This document shows positions 22,731-33,899 of a stretch of 64,000 nucleotides of DNA, in pieces. The position numbers and the translations under genes were made by a program. How positions within the stretch are numbered: position 1 is the first letter of the stretch; the number at the start of each line of letters is the position of its first letter. The notes under the pieces were generated by a model. The model was not told the DNA's origin. It worked only from the letters and a program-made list of their open reading frames with translations, and searched no databases. The stretch covers positions 97,381,903 through 97,445,902 of the forward strand of contig NC_079213.1 in NCBI RefSeq assembly GCF_029633865.1, in the 5' to 3' direction. Origin of the DNA: Lampris incognitus. Its lineage: Eukaryota; Chordata; Actinopteri; Lampriformes; Lampridae.

Positions 22731-23324
22731 CCCGTTGTTCCAGTGGCCTGGCGCCGTCGAGTTTTCGATTCGATTCACTCCCTCTCGCACCCTGGAGTTC
22801 GGGCGTCGGTGAAGTTGGTCGGTTCCAAGTTCGTCTGGCCTGGCCTCCGAAAGGACGTCAAGGGGTGGGCAGCTGCATGTGTAGCGTGCCAGCGCGCTAA
22901 GGTCCACCAGCACACTAAATCGCCCCTCGAACCGTTTCCGATCCCGGCCAGACGTTTCGACCACGTGCATGTGGACCTGGTGGGCCCTCTACCTTCTTCA
23001 CAGGGTTTTACGCACCTGCTCACAATGGTAGATCGGACCACCAGGTGGCCAGAGGCTGTCCCTCTATCCTCCACAACATCCTCGGATGTTGCACGCGCTT
23101 TTCTTTCCTCCTGGGTCGCCCGTTTCGGCACTCCGTCAGATATCACCTCAGACAGGGGCCCCCAGTTCGTGTCAGAGCTCTGGTCGGCACTTGCGCGATC
23201 CTTGGGTGTGCAGGTACACCGCACTACCGCGTATCACCCTCAGGCTAACGGGTTGTGTGAACGTTTTCACCGGTCGCTCAAGGCGGCGCTGCGCTCTCGG
23301 ATGGTAACTGGGTGGAGCGTTTAG
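22731..23324 (+). pseudogene. Gypsy A integrase, N-terminal and core portion
   Basis: Continues the element A pol frame past the nested element; the codon phase matches the left side once one TSD copy and element B are discounted. It has the integrase zinc domain (H...SLSHPGVRAS, CVACQRAK), then VHVDLVGPL, SDRGPQFVSELW and HPQANGLCERFHRSL, consistent with the DDE catalytic triad. A frameshift near 23310 ends the frame at 23322-23324. Confidence 0.88.
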
Positions 23325-23896
23325 CTTGGGTTATGCTCGGGTTGCGTTCGGTTCCTAAGGAGGACCTCGACGCGTCATCCGCTAAACTGGTGCTCGGTCA
23401 GCCACTCCGCGTCCCTGGGGAATTTTTGTCTGGGAGTTCCGCTCCTCGACCCCGTCCGGCCGTTTATCCTTTTTTGTCCGACAGCACTCGGGTTCCAGGC
23501 CCCGTTCACCACTGTTTTCCGCGGTCGTTCGTGCCTGCGGAGCTCATGTCGGCTCGTTTTGTTTTTGTACGGCATGATGCTCACCGCTCGCCCCTCCAAC
23601 CCCCATACGATGGCCCATTTCGGGTTCTTGAGACGGGTCCTAAGGGTTTTGTGCTAGATATGGGTGGGCGTAGGGAGCGTGTCACGCTTGATAGGCTTAA
23701 ACCGGCGCACAGTGTGGCAGGCGAAGTTGTGTTTCCGGCCCAGGATCCCCGTCGGGGTCGTCCTCCTTCCAGGACCCCGGCAGTGTCTTCACGGTTCAGC
23801 GTTCTGCTTCTCAGCCGGCTTTGGACTGTGTTTCACCTACTGTTTCGGCTGAGGGACGGCGCAGCCGTTATGGCAGGCTGCTTAAGCCTCCAGTGA
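23312..23896 (+). pseudogene. Gypsy A integrase C-terminal portion, shifted frame
   Basis: Follows the frameshift in a different phase (ERLAWVMLGLRSVPKEDL, then PYDGPFRVLETGPKGFVLD, then RVTLDRLKPAH, a GPY/F-like region). It ends before the G tract and 3' LTR. Confidence 0.85.
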
Positions 23897-23954
23897 GACA
23901 CTAATTTTCTTTGCAGGAGTCCCTTCTGGGTGTTCGGGGGGGGGGGGGGGGCTG

Positions 23955-24128
23955 TGTGGCGGACACTAGGGGCTATACCTCTCACCCAGCAGGACTGTGA
24001 GCTGGGAGCGTGGTTTACGTTCCCGGACTCGCCGGTGCAGGGTTGTTCCTGCTGCAGTTGGTTTTTGGAGTTGAGGAATGAACATCAAACTCGCCTTGGT
24101 CTCCTGTGTTTTTCCTCATCCTGCCACA
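23955..24128 (+). repeat. 3' LTR of Gypsy element A
   Basis: 174 bp; preceded by an unbroken run of G (23937-23951) acting as purine tract. Confidence 0.93.
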
Positions 24129-24130
24129 CT

Positions 24131-24440
24131 GTAACGTTTTACATTAAGTGCATGTAATAAGTGTTAGTTAATAGGTAATATGGCCCTTATAATTCATAAC
24201 TTGCATTTTGTGGATTATCAAAATTATTATAACAACTTTTAATTATGAGGGTCCTTAGATGCTACCTCTGAAGTTGCATATTTCTCAAGCAGCACCTGGT
24301 GGCCGAAAATACGTTTATGATGCTATTATTAACACTTAGTCTTATTAACACAATATCAATAAGCGTTTTATAAGGACTTATAAGGGCTTGAATACCTATT
24401 AACTAACACTTATTACATGTACTTAATGTAAAGTGTTACC
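24131..24440. mobile_element. MITE with long TIRs (GGTAACACTTTAC type)
   Basis: The right end (24380-24440) read in reverse is GGTAACACTTTACATTAAG..., matching the left end GTAACGTTTTACATTAAG for about 45 bp through AATAAGTGTTAGTTAATAGG. The interior is AT-rich and non-coding. Gypsy A lies immediately at its left end, so its outermost base and TSD cannot be read cleanly. Confidence 0.75.
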
Positions 24441-25006
24441 AAAAAGACTCTCGATAGGCCTTATTCCTGAAAGGTTGCATCATGACCACGCTAACTTTGT
24501 TTTAATTGATTGCCTGTGTCATCCACAATGTAGCTTCATGCATTTTGCTCTGCAATGAAAGATGTTAAAAAGGACGTGATAACGAAGAAGAAAGGTGAAC
24601 TATGGGTACTTAGGCTGCAGAATGCTGTACAGGGCCAGCAAGTCAGGAGAAGCACTTTAAGTGGTTGGGGTGACATTCTTCTTTCAGTTTTTTCCATATT
24701 TTTCAGGGGTGACATTAATATATAAAAATGTTAAGTTATATGTTTGCATTTTTGAGGATATGATGAAATTGATTTCTTGGTGACAAAAACATGTAATTTC
24801 AGATATCCGATGTTTCTTTGAGGCTTGATGGCAGTAGTTGGTTTCCATTTCTTGCTGATGCTCAATAATATGAAAATAGCAGGAGATTCATACAGTAAAA
24901 GAAAAAGTTAAACACAACCACAACAATATCAAGAATGTTCTAAGCCATTAAAACCTCCCAAGTCGATCATTAGTTAGAGTAAGCGAGCAAGCAAATTTTT
25001 ATTTAT
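24441..25006. other. No gene recognised
   Basis: AT-rich non-coding DNA. From about 24980 it is a dispersed repeat tail (AAGCGAGCAAGCAAATTTTT) that continues at 27006 beyond the LINE. Confidence 0.5.
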
Positions 25007-25024
25007 ATAGCACTTTTAAAAACA

Positions 25025-26987
25025 ACAAATGCAGAAATAGTGAGGGAGACAGGAGGGTACTTGGTGTGTCATCAAGACAGAGGAAGGAAGACAAGGAGAC
25101 TTGGTGGTGGAATGAGGAAGTACAGCAAAGTATACAGAGGAAGAGGTTGGCAAAGAAGTGGGATAGTCAGAGAGATGAAGAAAGTAGACAGGAGTACAAG
25201 GAGATGCAGCATAAAGCGAAGAGAGAGGTGGCAAAGGCAAAGGAAAAGGCGTATGGTGAGTTGTATGACAGATTAGACACTAAGGAAGGAGAAAAAGACT
25301 TGTACCGATTGGCTAGACAGATGGACCAAGCTGCGAAGGATGTGCAGCAAGTTAAGGCAATCAAGGATAGAGATGGAAATGTGCTGACAAGCGAGGAGAG
25401 TGTGCTGAAAAGGTGGAAGGAGTACTTTGAGGGGCTGATGAATGAAGAAAATGAGAGAGAGAAGGTTGGATGATGTAGGGATAATGAATCAGGAAGTTCG
25501 GTGGATTAGCAAGGAAGCAGTGAGGGCAGCTATGAAAAGGATGAAGAGTGGAGAAGCAGTTGGTCCTGATGACATACCTGTGGAGGCATGGAGATGTTTA
25601 GGAGAGATGGCAGTGGAGTTTTTAACTAGATTGCTCAACACAATCTTGGAAAGTGAGAGGATGACTGAGGAGTGGAGAAGAAGCATACTGGTACCGATTT
25701 TCAAGTACAAGGGCGATTTGCAGAACTGTTGCAACTACAGAGGTATAAAGTTGATAAGCCACAGCATGAAGATTTGGGAAAGAGTAATAGAAGCTAGGTG
25801 AAGAGGAGAGGTGATGATTAGCGAGCAGCAGTATGGGTTCATGCCACGAAAGAGCACCACAGATGCGATGTTTGCTTTGAGAATGTTGATTGAGAAGTAT
25901 AGAGAAGGCCAGAAAGAGTTGCATTGTGTCTTTGTAGATTTAGAGAAAGCTTATGACAGGGTGCCGAGAGAGGAGGTGTGGTATTGTATGAGGAAGTCGG
26001 GAGTTGCAGAGAAGTATGTAGGAGTGGTGCAGGATATGTATGAGGGAAGTGTGACAATGGTGAGGTGTGCAGTTGGAATGACAGATGGGTTCAAGGTGGA
26101 GGTGGGATTACATCAAGGATCGGCTCTGAGCCCTTTCTTGTTTGCAACGGTGATTGACAGGTTGACGGACAAGATCAGGCAGGAGTCTCCATGGACGATG
26201 ATGTTCGCGGATGACTGTGATCTGTAGCGAGAGTAGGGTGCAGGTTGAGGAGAGCCTGGAGAGGTGGAGGTATGCACTGGAGAGAAGAGGAATGAAAGTC
26301 AGTAGGAGCAAGATGGACTACCTATGCGTGAACGAGAAGGAGGACAGCAGAATGGTGAGGATGCAAGAAGTAGAGGTGACGAAGGCATATGAGTTTAAAT
26401 ACTTGGGGTCAACTGTCCAAAGTAACAGGGAGTGCAGTAGAGAGGTGAAAAAGAGAGTGCAGGCAGGTTGGAGTGGGTGGAGAAGTGTGTCAGGAGTGAT
26501 TTGCGACAGAAGGGTATCAGCAAGAGTTAAAGGGAAAGTTTACAAGATGGTTGTGAGACCAGCTATGTTATATGGTTTGGAGACAGTGGCACTGACGAAA
26601 AGACAGGAGGCGGAGCTGGAGGTGGCAGAGTTGAAGATGCTAAGATTTTCACTGGGAGTGATGAAGAAGGACAGGATTAGGAACGATTATATTAGAGGGA
26701 CTGCTCAAGTTGGACGGTTTGGAGACAAAGCAAGAGAGGCAAGATTGAGATGGCTTGGACATGTGTGGAGGAGAGATGCTGGGTATATTGGGAGAAGGAT
26801 GCTGAATATGGAGCTGCCAGGAAAGAGGAAAAGAGGAAGGCCAAAGAGGAGGTTTATGGATGTGGTGAGGGAGGACATGCAGGTGGCTGGTGTGACAGGG
26901 GAAGACGCAGAAGACAGGAAGAAATGGAAATTGATGATCCGCTGTGGCAACCCCTAACGGGAGCAGCCGAAAGTAGTAGTAGTAGAG
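25025..26987 (+). mobile_element. 5'-truncated LINE (RTE-like), 18-bp TSD
   Basis: About 1.96 kb of reverse transcriptase sequence ends GGGAGCAGCCGAAAG(TAG)n. An 18-bp direct repeat ATAGCACTTTTAAAAACA flanks it (25007-25024, 26988-27005). The endonuclease region is missing, as in typical truncated target-primed insertions. It lies inside another dispersed repeat that resumes at 27006. The 3' tail resembles fish RTE/Expander-type LINEs, named from memory. Confidence 0.9.
25066..26957 (+). pseudogene. Broken LINE reverse transcriptase
   Basis: Four overlapping pieces of one RT: 25066-25473, 25442-25801, 25811-26227 and 26211-26957. There is a frameshift near 25460, an in-frame TGA at 25799-25801, and a second frameshift near 26213 just after the catalytic FADD motif. 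Recognisable motifs are [82 protein letters not shown] and LRWLGHVWRR. It is non-functional as it stands. Confidence 0.9.
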
Positions 26988-27005
26988 ATAGCACTTTTAA
27001 AAACA

Positions 27006-29371
27006 GTTACAAAGTGCTTTACACTCCATACACAAAAAACGAATAAATACATAAAATAAATTGAATGATTTTAAAAACAGTACAACTCAGATTACAGTAA
27101 AACCTGAGAGCATCACATCTGGTGCCTTGAAATTACCTTAATTTAAGGCCTTAATTTAGCCTAGTTTGACCCTGCAGAGAGGAGTTGTTGAGGATACTGA
27201 CAGCCTGCCAGCTCCAGGAGGCGCTGTTCTACAGTACGCCCTTCTCTATGACTCAACTGTGGATAAGATGAGAGAAATTGTGCCTATCAATTTGTAATCA
27301 CATTTTTGCATTATTATTACTTTGGAATGATAAATAATTAGCCTGTCAACTATGCTTCACTGTCAATTCAGCCTTCTCTTGGAGAAACAAGTGCTGTGAA
27401 TTAATTGCATCAGAAGCTGACAGAGGTTAATGAAAACAGATTATCAGATTATTTCCATCGTGTTTGCAGCTCCAGGTAGTTAAAAGTTTTGCACGCCATG
27501 CAAGATCTCAAAATGAAACATCGCATGTGCCTCCCTCTGTCCAACCCTCTCCCACTTCCCCTGCCTTGTGAAAGGAGAAGAAGTTTCTGGTAGGTCCCTG
27601 CTGGTAATGACCTGCTGCCATCCCCCACCATCTCCACGAATACTTGCCTAGAGTCCCATAATTAAACTGAGAGCCACTCTGACCGTGAGAGGGTCCATAT
27701 GCCTTCTTGCTCAGGGAACCACTTTTACCATGTGATGCATTTATCAACGTCCTACCAAAGAACGAGTTCAGCCTGAGGAGAGCTATGTTGTATGACAGGT
27801 CTCTACATGGCAATGTGAATTCGGGCCCATTGAACCACGTCTGGGAATTAAGTCACATTTAAATAAATGGATTTGCTGGCCGGCACCAGTGTGGGCACTC
27901 TCAACCTCTTGAGGCCCAGCAGAGTGCACTGGCATCTCAACTAAGTGAGTCAGAGATGTGTGCCTTACCTCCAACACTCATGGGGGATTACATGGCAGAC
28001 AGTGGCAAAGCCTTTTTATCCTGGTTGGGCTGATTAAGGTGTGATAGGATCACTTGCGATTTCTGGCCATTCTGGCACCCTAGGCGAGATCTCCAACCCC
28101 GCCCCCCCCCCAACCCCAAAAAAGCACCGTCTTCAGGAGAAATAACCCTTTTTAATTTTACTATTCATTTTACTATTATAAACATGAAATAAATAGAAGT
28201 GCAACAGCACGCGTGCAAAAAAGGTAAACAAAATAGGAGACTCAACATATTGTTTGCAGTCATAAAATAATTTTTCAATAATATAAATAAATTATAAAAG
28301 CAAAACTAATGTGCAATTAAACATTTAATAATAGGTGCATCTCTCTCATCATCTCATAACAAATAAGTCTTAATACGTGTGTTCATTTTATTTTCATAAT
28401 CTGTAAAAATACATATAGATGGAATTGCCCCCAAAATATATCTATTTTTAAGGGGCGGGAGGGCGGGCAGGGGAACACCGATCGGTCACCCCCACCACCA
28501 TCCCCGCCCCTGCGGATGGCACCCTAGGTGACCGCCTAGCTTGCCTATGCATAAAAACGCCCCTGGATAGGATAAAGGCTATACTCTAATACAGCCTCGG
28601 TCCTGGGGGTGTAGCTCACTGACAGTAGGGGCGAGGTGAATTCATTGGAACTGGTTGACCTTCGCCTTAAGCATAGTGGAAGGCAACTCGTTTTGTCATT
28701 AATATCTTAAAGAATGGGGGAATTATTTTGCTTCAATGGAATGTAAAATCTTGCAATGCCACATACCTGAAAATCTTCTAGTTTCCTGAACTCAACTTAA
28801 ATTTGAGAGACGGATCCTTGGGGTAGCAATCGTTCATCTACAAATGGTTGGCTAGCCACATTACTCAAATCAACATGATGTAAAATAATCTGAGTCCCGG
28901 GAATTTTATTCTGGACATTTTCCAAATACCGTCATCAACACATTTCCTTCCACCGTCTCAACAATAAAGGGTCTTTCACAGTCTTTCCTCATCTATCCTT
29001 CAAAAGATGATGGATACGTTTTATATCCTTAGGGACAGCTGGTCATTAGGCTCCAAGGGGAGGCTGTGAACCTGCAACTGCTCGAGTGTGTGTGCTGGGA
29101 GGGTATTTCTATCGACCAGTCTGTCTGTGTCTGCTCCAGACAGCAGAGTGAAGAGCAGAGCAGAAAGGTAAGAGACAGGGGAGCAGGGTACGAGTGAGAT
29201 TTGAGGGGCCCTTTTGTTGGCTGACATTACAATCACATTGTAATGCAGCATATAATTCCCTGGTGGTCAGACAGGGGGCTTAGGAGCAGGCAGGACTTTC
29301 GGTCAAGGTGACAATACACCCATGTCACAATGTCCTACGATGTCCTAACAATGGCACTGCGCTGTGCCAAG

Positions 29372-29373
<2 letters not shown>
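27006..29373. other. No gene recognised; dispersed repeat debris
   Basis: 27006-27100 continues the repeat interrupted by the LINE. 28060-28560 has GGCACCCTAGG blocks and a C-run, resembling a non-autonomous DNA element. I see no supported exon. Confidence 0.45.
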
Positions 29374-29410
<37 letters not shown>

Positions 29411-29650
29411 CAGATTTTTCTATCGTAATGGGGACCAAATGTTCCCGTTAGGATAGAAAACTTGAAACCACATACCCTGTGGGGACATTTTATGGGTCCC
29501 CATGAGGAAAAGGGTTCTATTTTAGGGTTAGGACTTGGGTTTAGGGTTAAGGTTAGAATTAGGTTAAGGTTAGGCATGTAGTTTTAAGTTGGGTTCAGGG
29601 CTAGGGAATTAATGTAATCAGTGAGGGATCCCCACAAGTATAGGGTGACA
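29374..29650. repeat. TG tract and GGGGACC-type dispersed repeat
   Basis: A 35-bp TG tract (29374-29408) is followed by GGGGACCAAATGTTCCCG, then GTGGGGACATTTTATGGG, then degenerate TTAGGGTTAGG-like units. This combination recurs in fish repeats. Confidence 0.6.
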
Positions 29651-30308
29651 TTGTATATGTGTGTGGGGGGGGACAGTTAAAAGGCCTTGACAACAAACAA
29701 TGTTGTACAGAGGCTAGTGTTAGTACTATGGATAAAGGTACACCTCAGGAAGACATGAAATGTTGCCTGCAACATACCGTAACCACAAAACATGTAAATG
29801 GATTACCCCAACAAACTGCTCCACACAGAGCCATCCATTACGGAACAAAAGTGCCACCCAAAAGCAATATATTTACTGACCGAGTCAGGCAGCCTTTGTC
29901 CTATAACACAGCTGGGACTGTTTCTGAATTTTATGCCCCTCCCATGGTGTTTTTTCACCAAGCAGTCCAAAGGCAAAAAAAGCGATTCAGGTCCATAAAG
30001 GAGTCTCCGAGCTGGCTAGGAACACTAAAGAGAGGTCAAGGCTTTCTACCTCCATCCTCCATAGACTGAGCGGCCTACCCTTCAAACACCCAGACAGCAA
30101 AATAAAAACCCCAGAGACCATCCCTCTGTTTTGTATCCAGCACTTGCTGGTGCCCTCACCACACGCGCACACACACACAAAATGCTTGATGTTTTCTTTA
30201 AGTCACTTTGAATGTGCTCTCTGTGGCTCCAATAAGGGTACATCTGCCTTTGTAGCAAAAGGCTCAGGAGATGAAAAACATCAGTGGCTAGGAAAAAGTG
30301 AGTCACAA

Positions 30309-30351
<43 letters not shown>

Positions 30352-31494
30352 AAAGTTTCAAGGTGTTTTGGGATAGGTTTACTTATTTAGCACTCAGACC
30401 TCATTAAAGACCTCTTTAAAACAATAGCTGTGGTTACATGGACACTTCTTCATTCTGATCGAAATCATTCCGATTGAAGGTTCCATCATCATCATCATCA
30501 GTTCCGTAACCTTTTTTGAGGTCGTAGGAGCACAGCTGATGCCTCAACAGGTTGAGCCTTCATTGTATTTCAGTAGGGGGAGTACCTGGTGGTCCCTATC
30601 TCCTCTCCAGGTATGGATGGCCGTTGGTTCACAGAGGAACTCATCCGCCCTCTGACAGGTTTTGTTTTTAGTCCTGCTGGGTGTCCACACACCCTCCTCA
30701 CAACAACCCAAAGGTTGAAGTGGGGGTGCCGGTTTAGTCGCCGACGACCCGACGGTTGCAGTTTAACGTCGTACCTAGGGCTAGAAGATTCCGGGTTAAC
30801 TGTTAACATGGAATGTGATCTAATATGGTCTGGCGTTTACATGCTCCGACGCATTTAATCGGGACAGTTGTGTGACATGCATGGTCTGACTTTTTTTTTT
30901 CTTGGACTTAGGACTCGTGGACTCTAATTTTCCTACTGTCTGGGCTTCCAGTAATGTCCAGTTCTTTAACAGTCTTCCTGTTCGCTTCCTGGAGCAGCTG
31001 GCAGTCTTCATAGGGCACTGTATCTGATCCAGATACAATCCGACTTTTGTGAAGGATGTCAGTCTCTTAAGTGGCAGACCATGACTTGACGCAGGCAAGA
31101 GAATTCTGGAGTCTTTGTAGAGATACGACCCGGCAAAAGTCTCTGCCTTGGAGAACAAGCTAGCTACTTCGGGCAAAAACAAGCGGGTGCCCGCTAGCAG
31201 CAGAATCCACTAGCAGTACAAATGCAGGGATCGGCGATCGTGAGCAAAGCCAGGAAAGCCCAGTCTGAGTGTTAGGTGGACACAGTTGCACGAAAGTTGA
31301 ATCAGTTCATGAATTAAACAATATTTCCAGAAATCGGACAAAAAGCTCAGCGAGGAAGTATAACAAAACCGTCCAATCACAGCTATGGCTGAAAGTTGAG
31401 TCCACATGGTTCTTCTCACATACAGCGCCAGCACTAGGAGTGCGAGGACTTCAGTGCGATCAAGGCCGTGCAACAGTCAATGATTAGACAAAAT
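29651..31494. other. No gene recognised; TA microsatellite and repeat debris
   Basis: A (TA)n tract lies at 30313-30348. A dispersed-repeat-like block lies at about 30480-30860 (GGGTGCCGGTTTAGTCGCCG). The plus frame 29659-30069 (136 codons) has no recognisable motif. Confidence 0.4.
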
Positions 31495-31753
31495 ATACTG
31501 CTCAAAAAAATAAAGGGAACACCTAAAAACACAATATAGACCTCGATGAATGAAATATTTCAGCTGAAAATCTTTATTTATTAGACAGAGGAATGTGTTT
31601 AGAGCAAAATAACCTAAGAATGATCAATGGAAATCAAAATCATTAGCCCATTAAGGTCTGGATTCAGAATCATACTCAAAATCAAAGTGGAAAATGAGAA
31701 CATAGGCTGATCCAACTTCTGTGGAAATTCTTCAAGACGATTCAAAATGAGGC

Positions 31754-32779
31754 TCAGTAGTGTGTGTGGCCTCCACGTGCCTGTATGCACTCCCTACAAC
31801 GTCTGGGCATGCTCCTGATGAGACGACGGATGGTCTCCTGAGGGATCTCCTCCCAGACCTGGATCAGGGCATCGGTCAACTCCTGGACAGTCTGTGGTGC
31901 GACATCGCGTTGGCGGATGGTACGAGACATGATGTCCCAGAGGTGCTCGATTGGATTCAGGTCTGGGGAACGTGCAGGCCAGTCCATAGCATCAATGCCC
32001 TCGACATACAGGAACTGCTGACACACTCTGGCCACATGAGGATGAGCATTGTCATGCATGAGCAGGAACCCAGGGCCCACTGCACCAGCATATGGTCTGA
32101 CAATGGGTCTGAGGATCTCATCCCGGTACCTAATGGCAGTCATGGTACCTCTGGCTAGCACGTAGAGGTCTGTGCGGCCCTCCAAGGATATGCCTCCCCA
32201 GACCATCACTGACCCACCGCCAAACCGGTCATGCTGGAGGATGTTGCAGGCAGCAGAACGTTCTCCACAGCGTCTCCAGACTCTCTCACGTCTGTCACAT
32301 GTGTTCAGTGTGAACCTGCTCTCATCTGTGAAGAGCACAGGGCGCCAATGGCGAATCTGCCAACCAAGATGTTCTCTGGCAAAGGTCAATCGGGCTGCAC
32401 GGTGTTGGGCTGTGAGCACAGGCCCCAATTGTGGACGTCGGGCCCTCATACCATCCTCATGCATTCTGTTTCTCACTGTTTGAGCAGAAACCTGCACATT
32501 AGTTGCCTGTTGAAGGTCGTTTTGTAGGGCTCCAGCAGTGCTCCTCCTGTTCCTCCTTGCACAAAGGAAAAGATAGCGGTCCTGCTGCGGGGTTGTTGTC
32601 CTCCTGCGGCCCCCTCCATGTCTCCTGGTGTACTGGCCTGTCTCCTGGTACCTCCTCCATGCTCTGGACACTGTGCTGGGAGACACATCAAATCTTCTTG
32701 CCACAGCACGCATTGATGTGCCATCCTGGATGAGCTGCACTACCTGAGCAACTTCTGTAGGTTGCAGATACCGCCTCAT
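31754..32779 (-). CDS. Tc1-like transposase, intact DD34E
   Basis: 341 codons, the usual Tc1 length. N-terminal helix-turn-helix DNA-binding region (~1-50, [21 protein letters not shown]), a basic linker ([10 protein letters not shown]), then a second HTH-like region. Catalytic acidic residues are Asp152 (FTDESRF), Asp243 (MHDNAHPH) and Glu278 ([12 protein letters not shown]), with 34 residues between the last two. [12 protein letters not shown] is the family's glycine-rich box. It cuts and pastes the element at TA dinucleotides, binding the terminal repeats in the nucleus. The start ATG is the first in frame and gives the expected N terminus. Confidence 0.96.
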   Translation of the reverse strand: MRRYLQPTEVAQVVQLIQDGTSMRAVARRFDVSPSTVSRAWRRYQETGQYTRRHGGGRRRTTTPQQDRYLFLCARRNRRSTAGALQNDLQQATNVQVSAQTVRNRMHEDGMRARRPQLGPVLTAQHRAARLTFAREHLGWQIRHWRPVLFTDESRFTLNTCDRRERVWRRCGERSAACNILQHDRFGGGSVMVWGGISLEGRTDLYVLARGTMTAIRYRDEILRPIVRPYAGAVGPGFLLMHDNAHPHVARVCQQFLYVEGIDAMDWPARSPDLNPIEHLWDIMSRTIRQRDVAPQTVQELTDALIQVWEEIPQETIRRLIRSMPRRCRECIQARGGHTHY

Positions 32780-32908
32780 GCCACCTCTAATGGTGAGGGC
32801 ACTAGCACAATGAAAAACTAACCAAAGATCGGCCAGAAAAGATGAGGACAGGCAAATGGTCTGTGGCCACCACCTGCAAATCCATTCCTTTTATAGGGGT
32901 TGTCTTGC

Positions 32909-32947
32909 AAATTGTCTAATGTCCACCTGGTGGACATTAGACAATTT
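32909..32947. repeat. Perfect 19-bp palindrome in Tc1 leader
   Basis: Arms 32909-32927 and 32929-32947 are exact reverse complements (AAATTGTCTAATGTCCACC) around a single T at 32928. It lies about 130 bp upstream of the transposase ATG. In RNA it would form a strong hairpin; in DNA it could be a dimeric binding site. Confidence 0.92.
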
Positions 32948-33204
32948 ACCAACAGGTGAAATTGATTCACAAATCAGTGTTGCTTCCTAACTGGACAGGT
33001 TGATATCTCAAAAGTGTGATTGACTTGGAGCTACATTGCATTGCTTATGTGTTCCCTTTATTTTTTTGAGCAGTGTAGTACAGGCAAACCATAAAGGTCA
33101 ATTACATGTTGGTAAAAGTTGCAAGGAAGCAAAGCAACAAACAAACGATTAAATAAACTGTCAGCTGACAACCAGAAATGACACAAGGCATGCCAAGCGT
33201 CCTT

Positions 33205-33408
33205 AAAGACACACCGGCCGTGTCTGCGGGTGAGAAGACGGATGTGGGTATGTGTCCTGGTCGCCGCACCAGCGCCGCCTCTGGTCTGCTGGTCCTCCCC
33301 GGATCAGCAGAAGGGGCGGAGCAGTGACCAGGACGGAGGAGTGGGGTAATTGGCCAAGTACAATTGGGGAGAAAAAGGGGGTCAAAAAGAAAAAAGAAAA
33401 AAAGAATG
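33205..33408 (+). repeat. Family A SINE fragment, internally deleted
   Basis: Contains GCCGTGTCTGCGGGTGAGAAG, then a jump to CCTCCCCGGATCAGCAGAAG and the GGGGAGAAAAAGGGGG tail. The promoter head and the middle are missing. Confidence 0.75.
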
Positions 33409-33430
33409 CAGCCCGAAAGTAATTGGGTTG

Positions 33431-33887
33431 GGCGTCTGGGTAGCGTAGCTGTCTATTCTGTTGACTACCAACACGGGGATCGCTGGTTCGAATCCCCGTG
33501 TTACCTCCGGCTTGGTCAGGCGTCCCTACAGACACAATTGACCGTGTCTACGGGTGGGAAGCTGGATGTGAGTGTGTCCTGGTCGCTATACTAGTGCCTC
33601 CTGTGGTTGGTCGGGGCGCCTGGTCAGGGCGCCTGTTCGGGGGGGGGCAGGGGGAATAGCGTGACCCTCCCATGCGCTACGTCCCCCTGGCGAAACTCCT
33701 CACTGTCAGGTGAAAAGAAGCGGCTGGCGACTCCACATGTATCGGAGTACACATGTGGTAGTCTGCAGCCCTCCCCGGATCGGCAGAGGGGGTGGAGCAG
33801 CGACCGGGATGGTTCAGAAAATAGGGTAATTGGCCAAGTACAACTGGGGAGAAAAAGAGGGGGGAAAGTCAAATATAAATAAATAAA
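33431..33887 (+). repeat. Family A SINE, full length, 12-bp TSD
   Basis: A box (TAGCGTAGCTG) and perfect B box (GGTTCGAATCC near 33488), body and AT-rich tail. Near-perfect TSD GTAATTGGGTTG / GTAATCGGGTTG at 33419-33430 and 33888-33899. Confidence 0.9.
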
Positions 33888-33899
33888 GTAATCGGGTTG

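Larger units (their letters stand above)
17683..24128 (+). mobile_element. Ty3/Gypsy element A, gag-less, interrupted by element B
   Basis: 174-bp LTRs (17683-17856 and 23955-24128) begin TGTGGCGGACAC and end TGCCACA, and differ at 5 positions by eye. A 4-bp TSD, CTGT, flanks them (17679-17682, 24129-24132). A candidate primer-binding site TTGGTGACCCCTCCGTG follows the 5' LTR, and a long G tract precedes the 3' LTR. Protease starts only ~65 bp after the 5' LTR, so gag is deleted. The pol frame is split at 19862/22731 by element B and has a frameshift near 23310. The element is dead in cis. Confidence 0.93.
31496..33075 (-). mobile_element. Complete Tc1/mariner-type transposon
   Basis: 1580 bp flanked by TA (31494-31495, 33076-33077). 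Terminal inverted repeats match for 26 bp after the first base (ACTGCTCAAAAAAATAAAGG, then GAACAC) and remain similar further in. It carries a full transposase frame on the minus strand. A perfect 19-bp palindrome lies upstream of the transposase ATG. Nothing in the sequence shows a disabling lesion. Closely related Tc1 families are known in teleosts, and Tc1 elements have been reported shared between teleosts and lampreys. Confidence 0.95.

Noticed and set aside
29659-30069. 136-codon plus frame
   Set aside because: No recognisable domain, no splice signals or poly(A) context tied to it; base composition like its flanks.
33431-33510. Functional tRNA gene suggested by A and B boxes
   Set aside because: The boxes belong to a SINE with TSD, body and tail shared by several copies.
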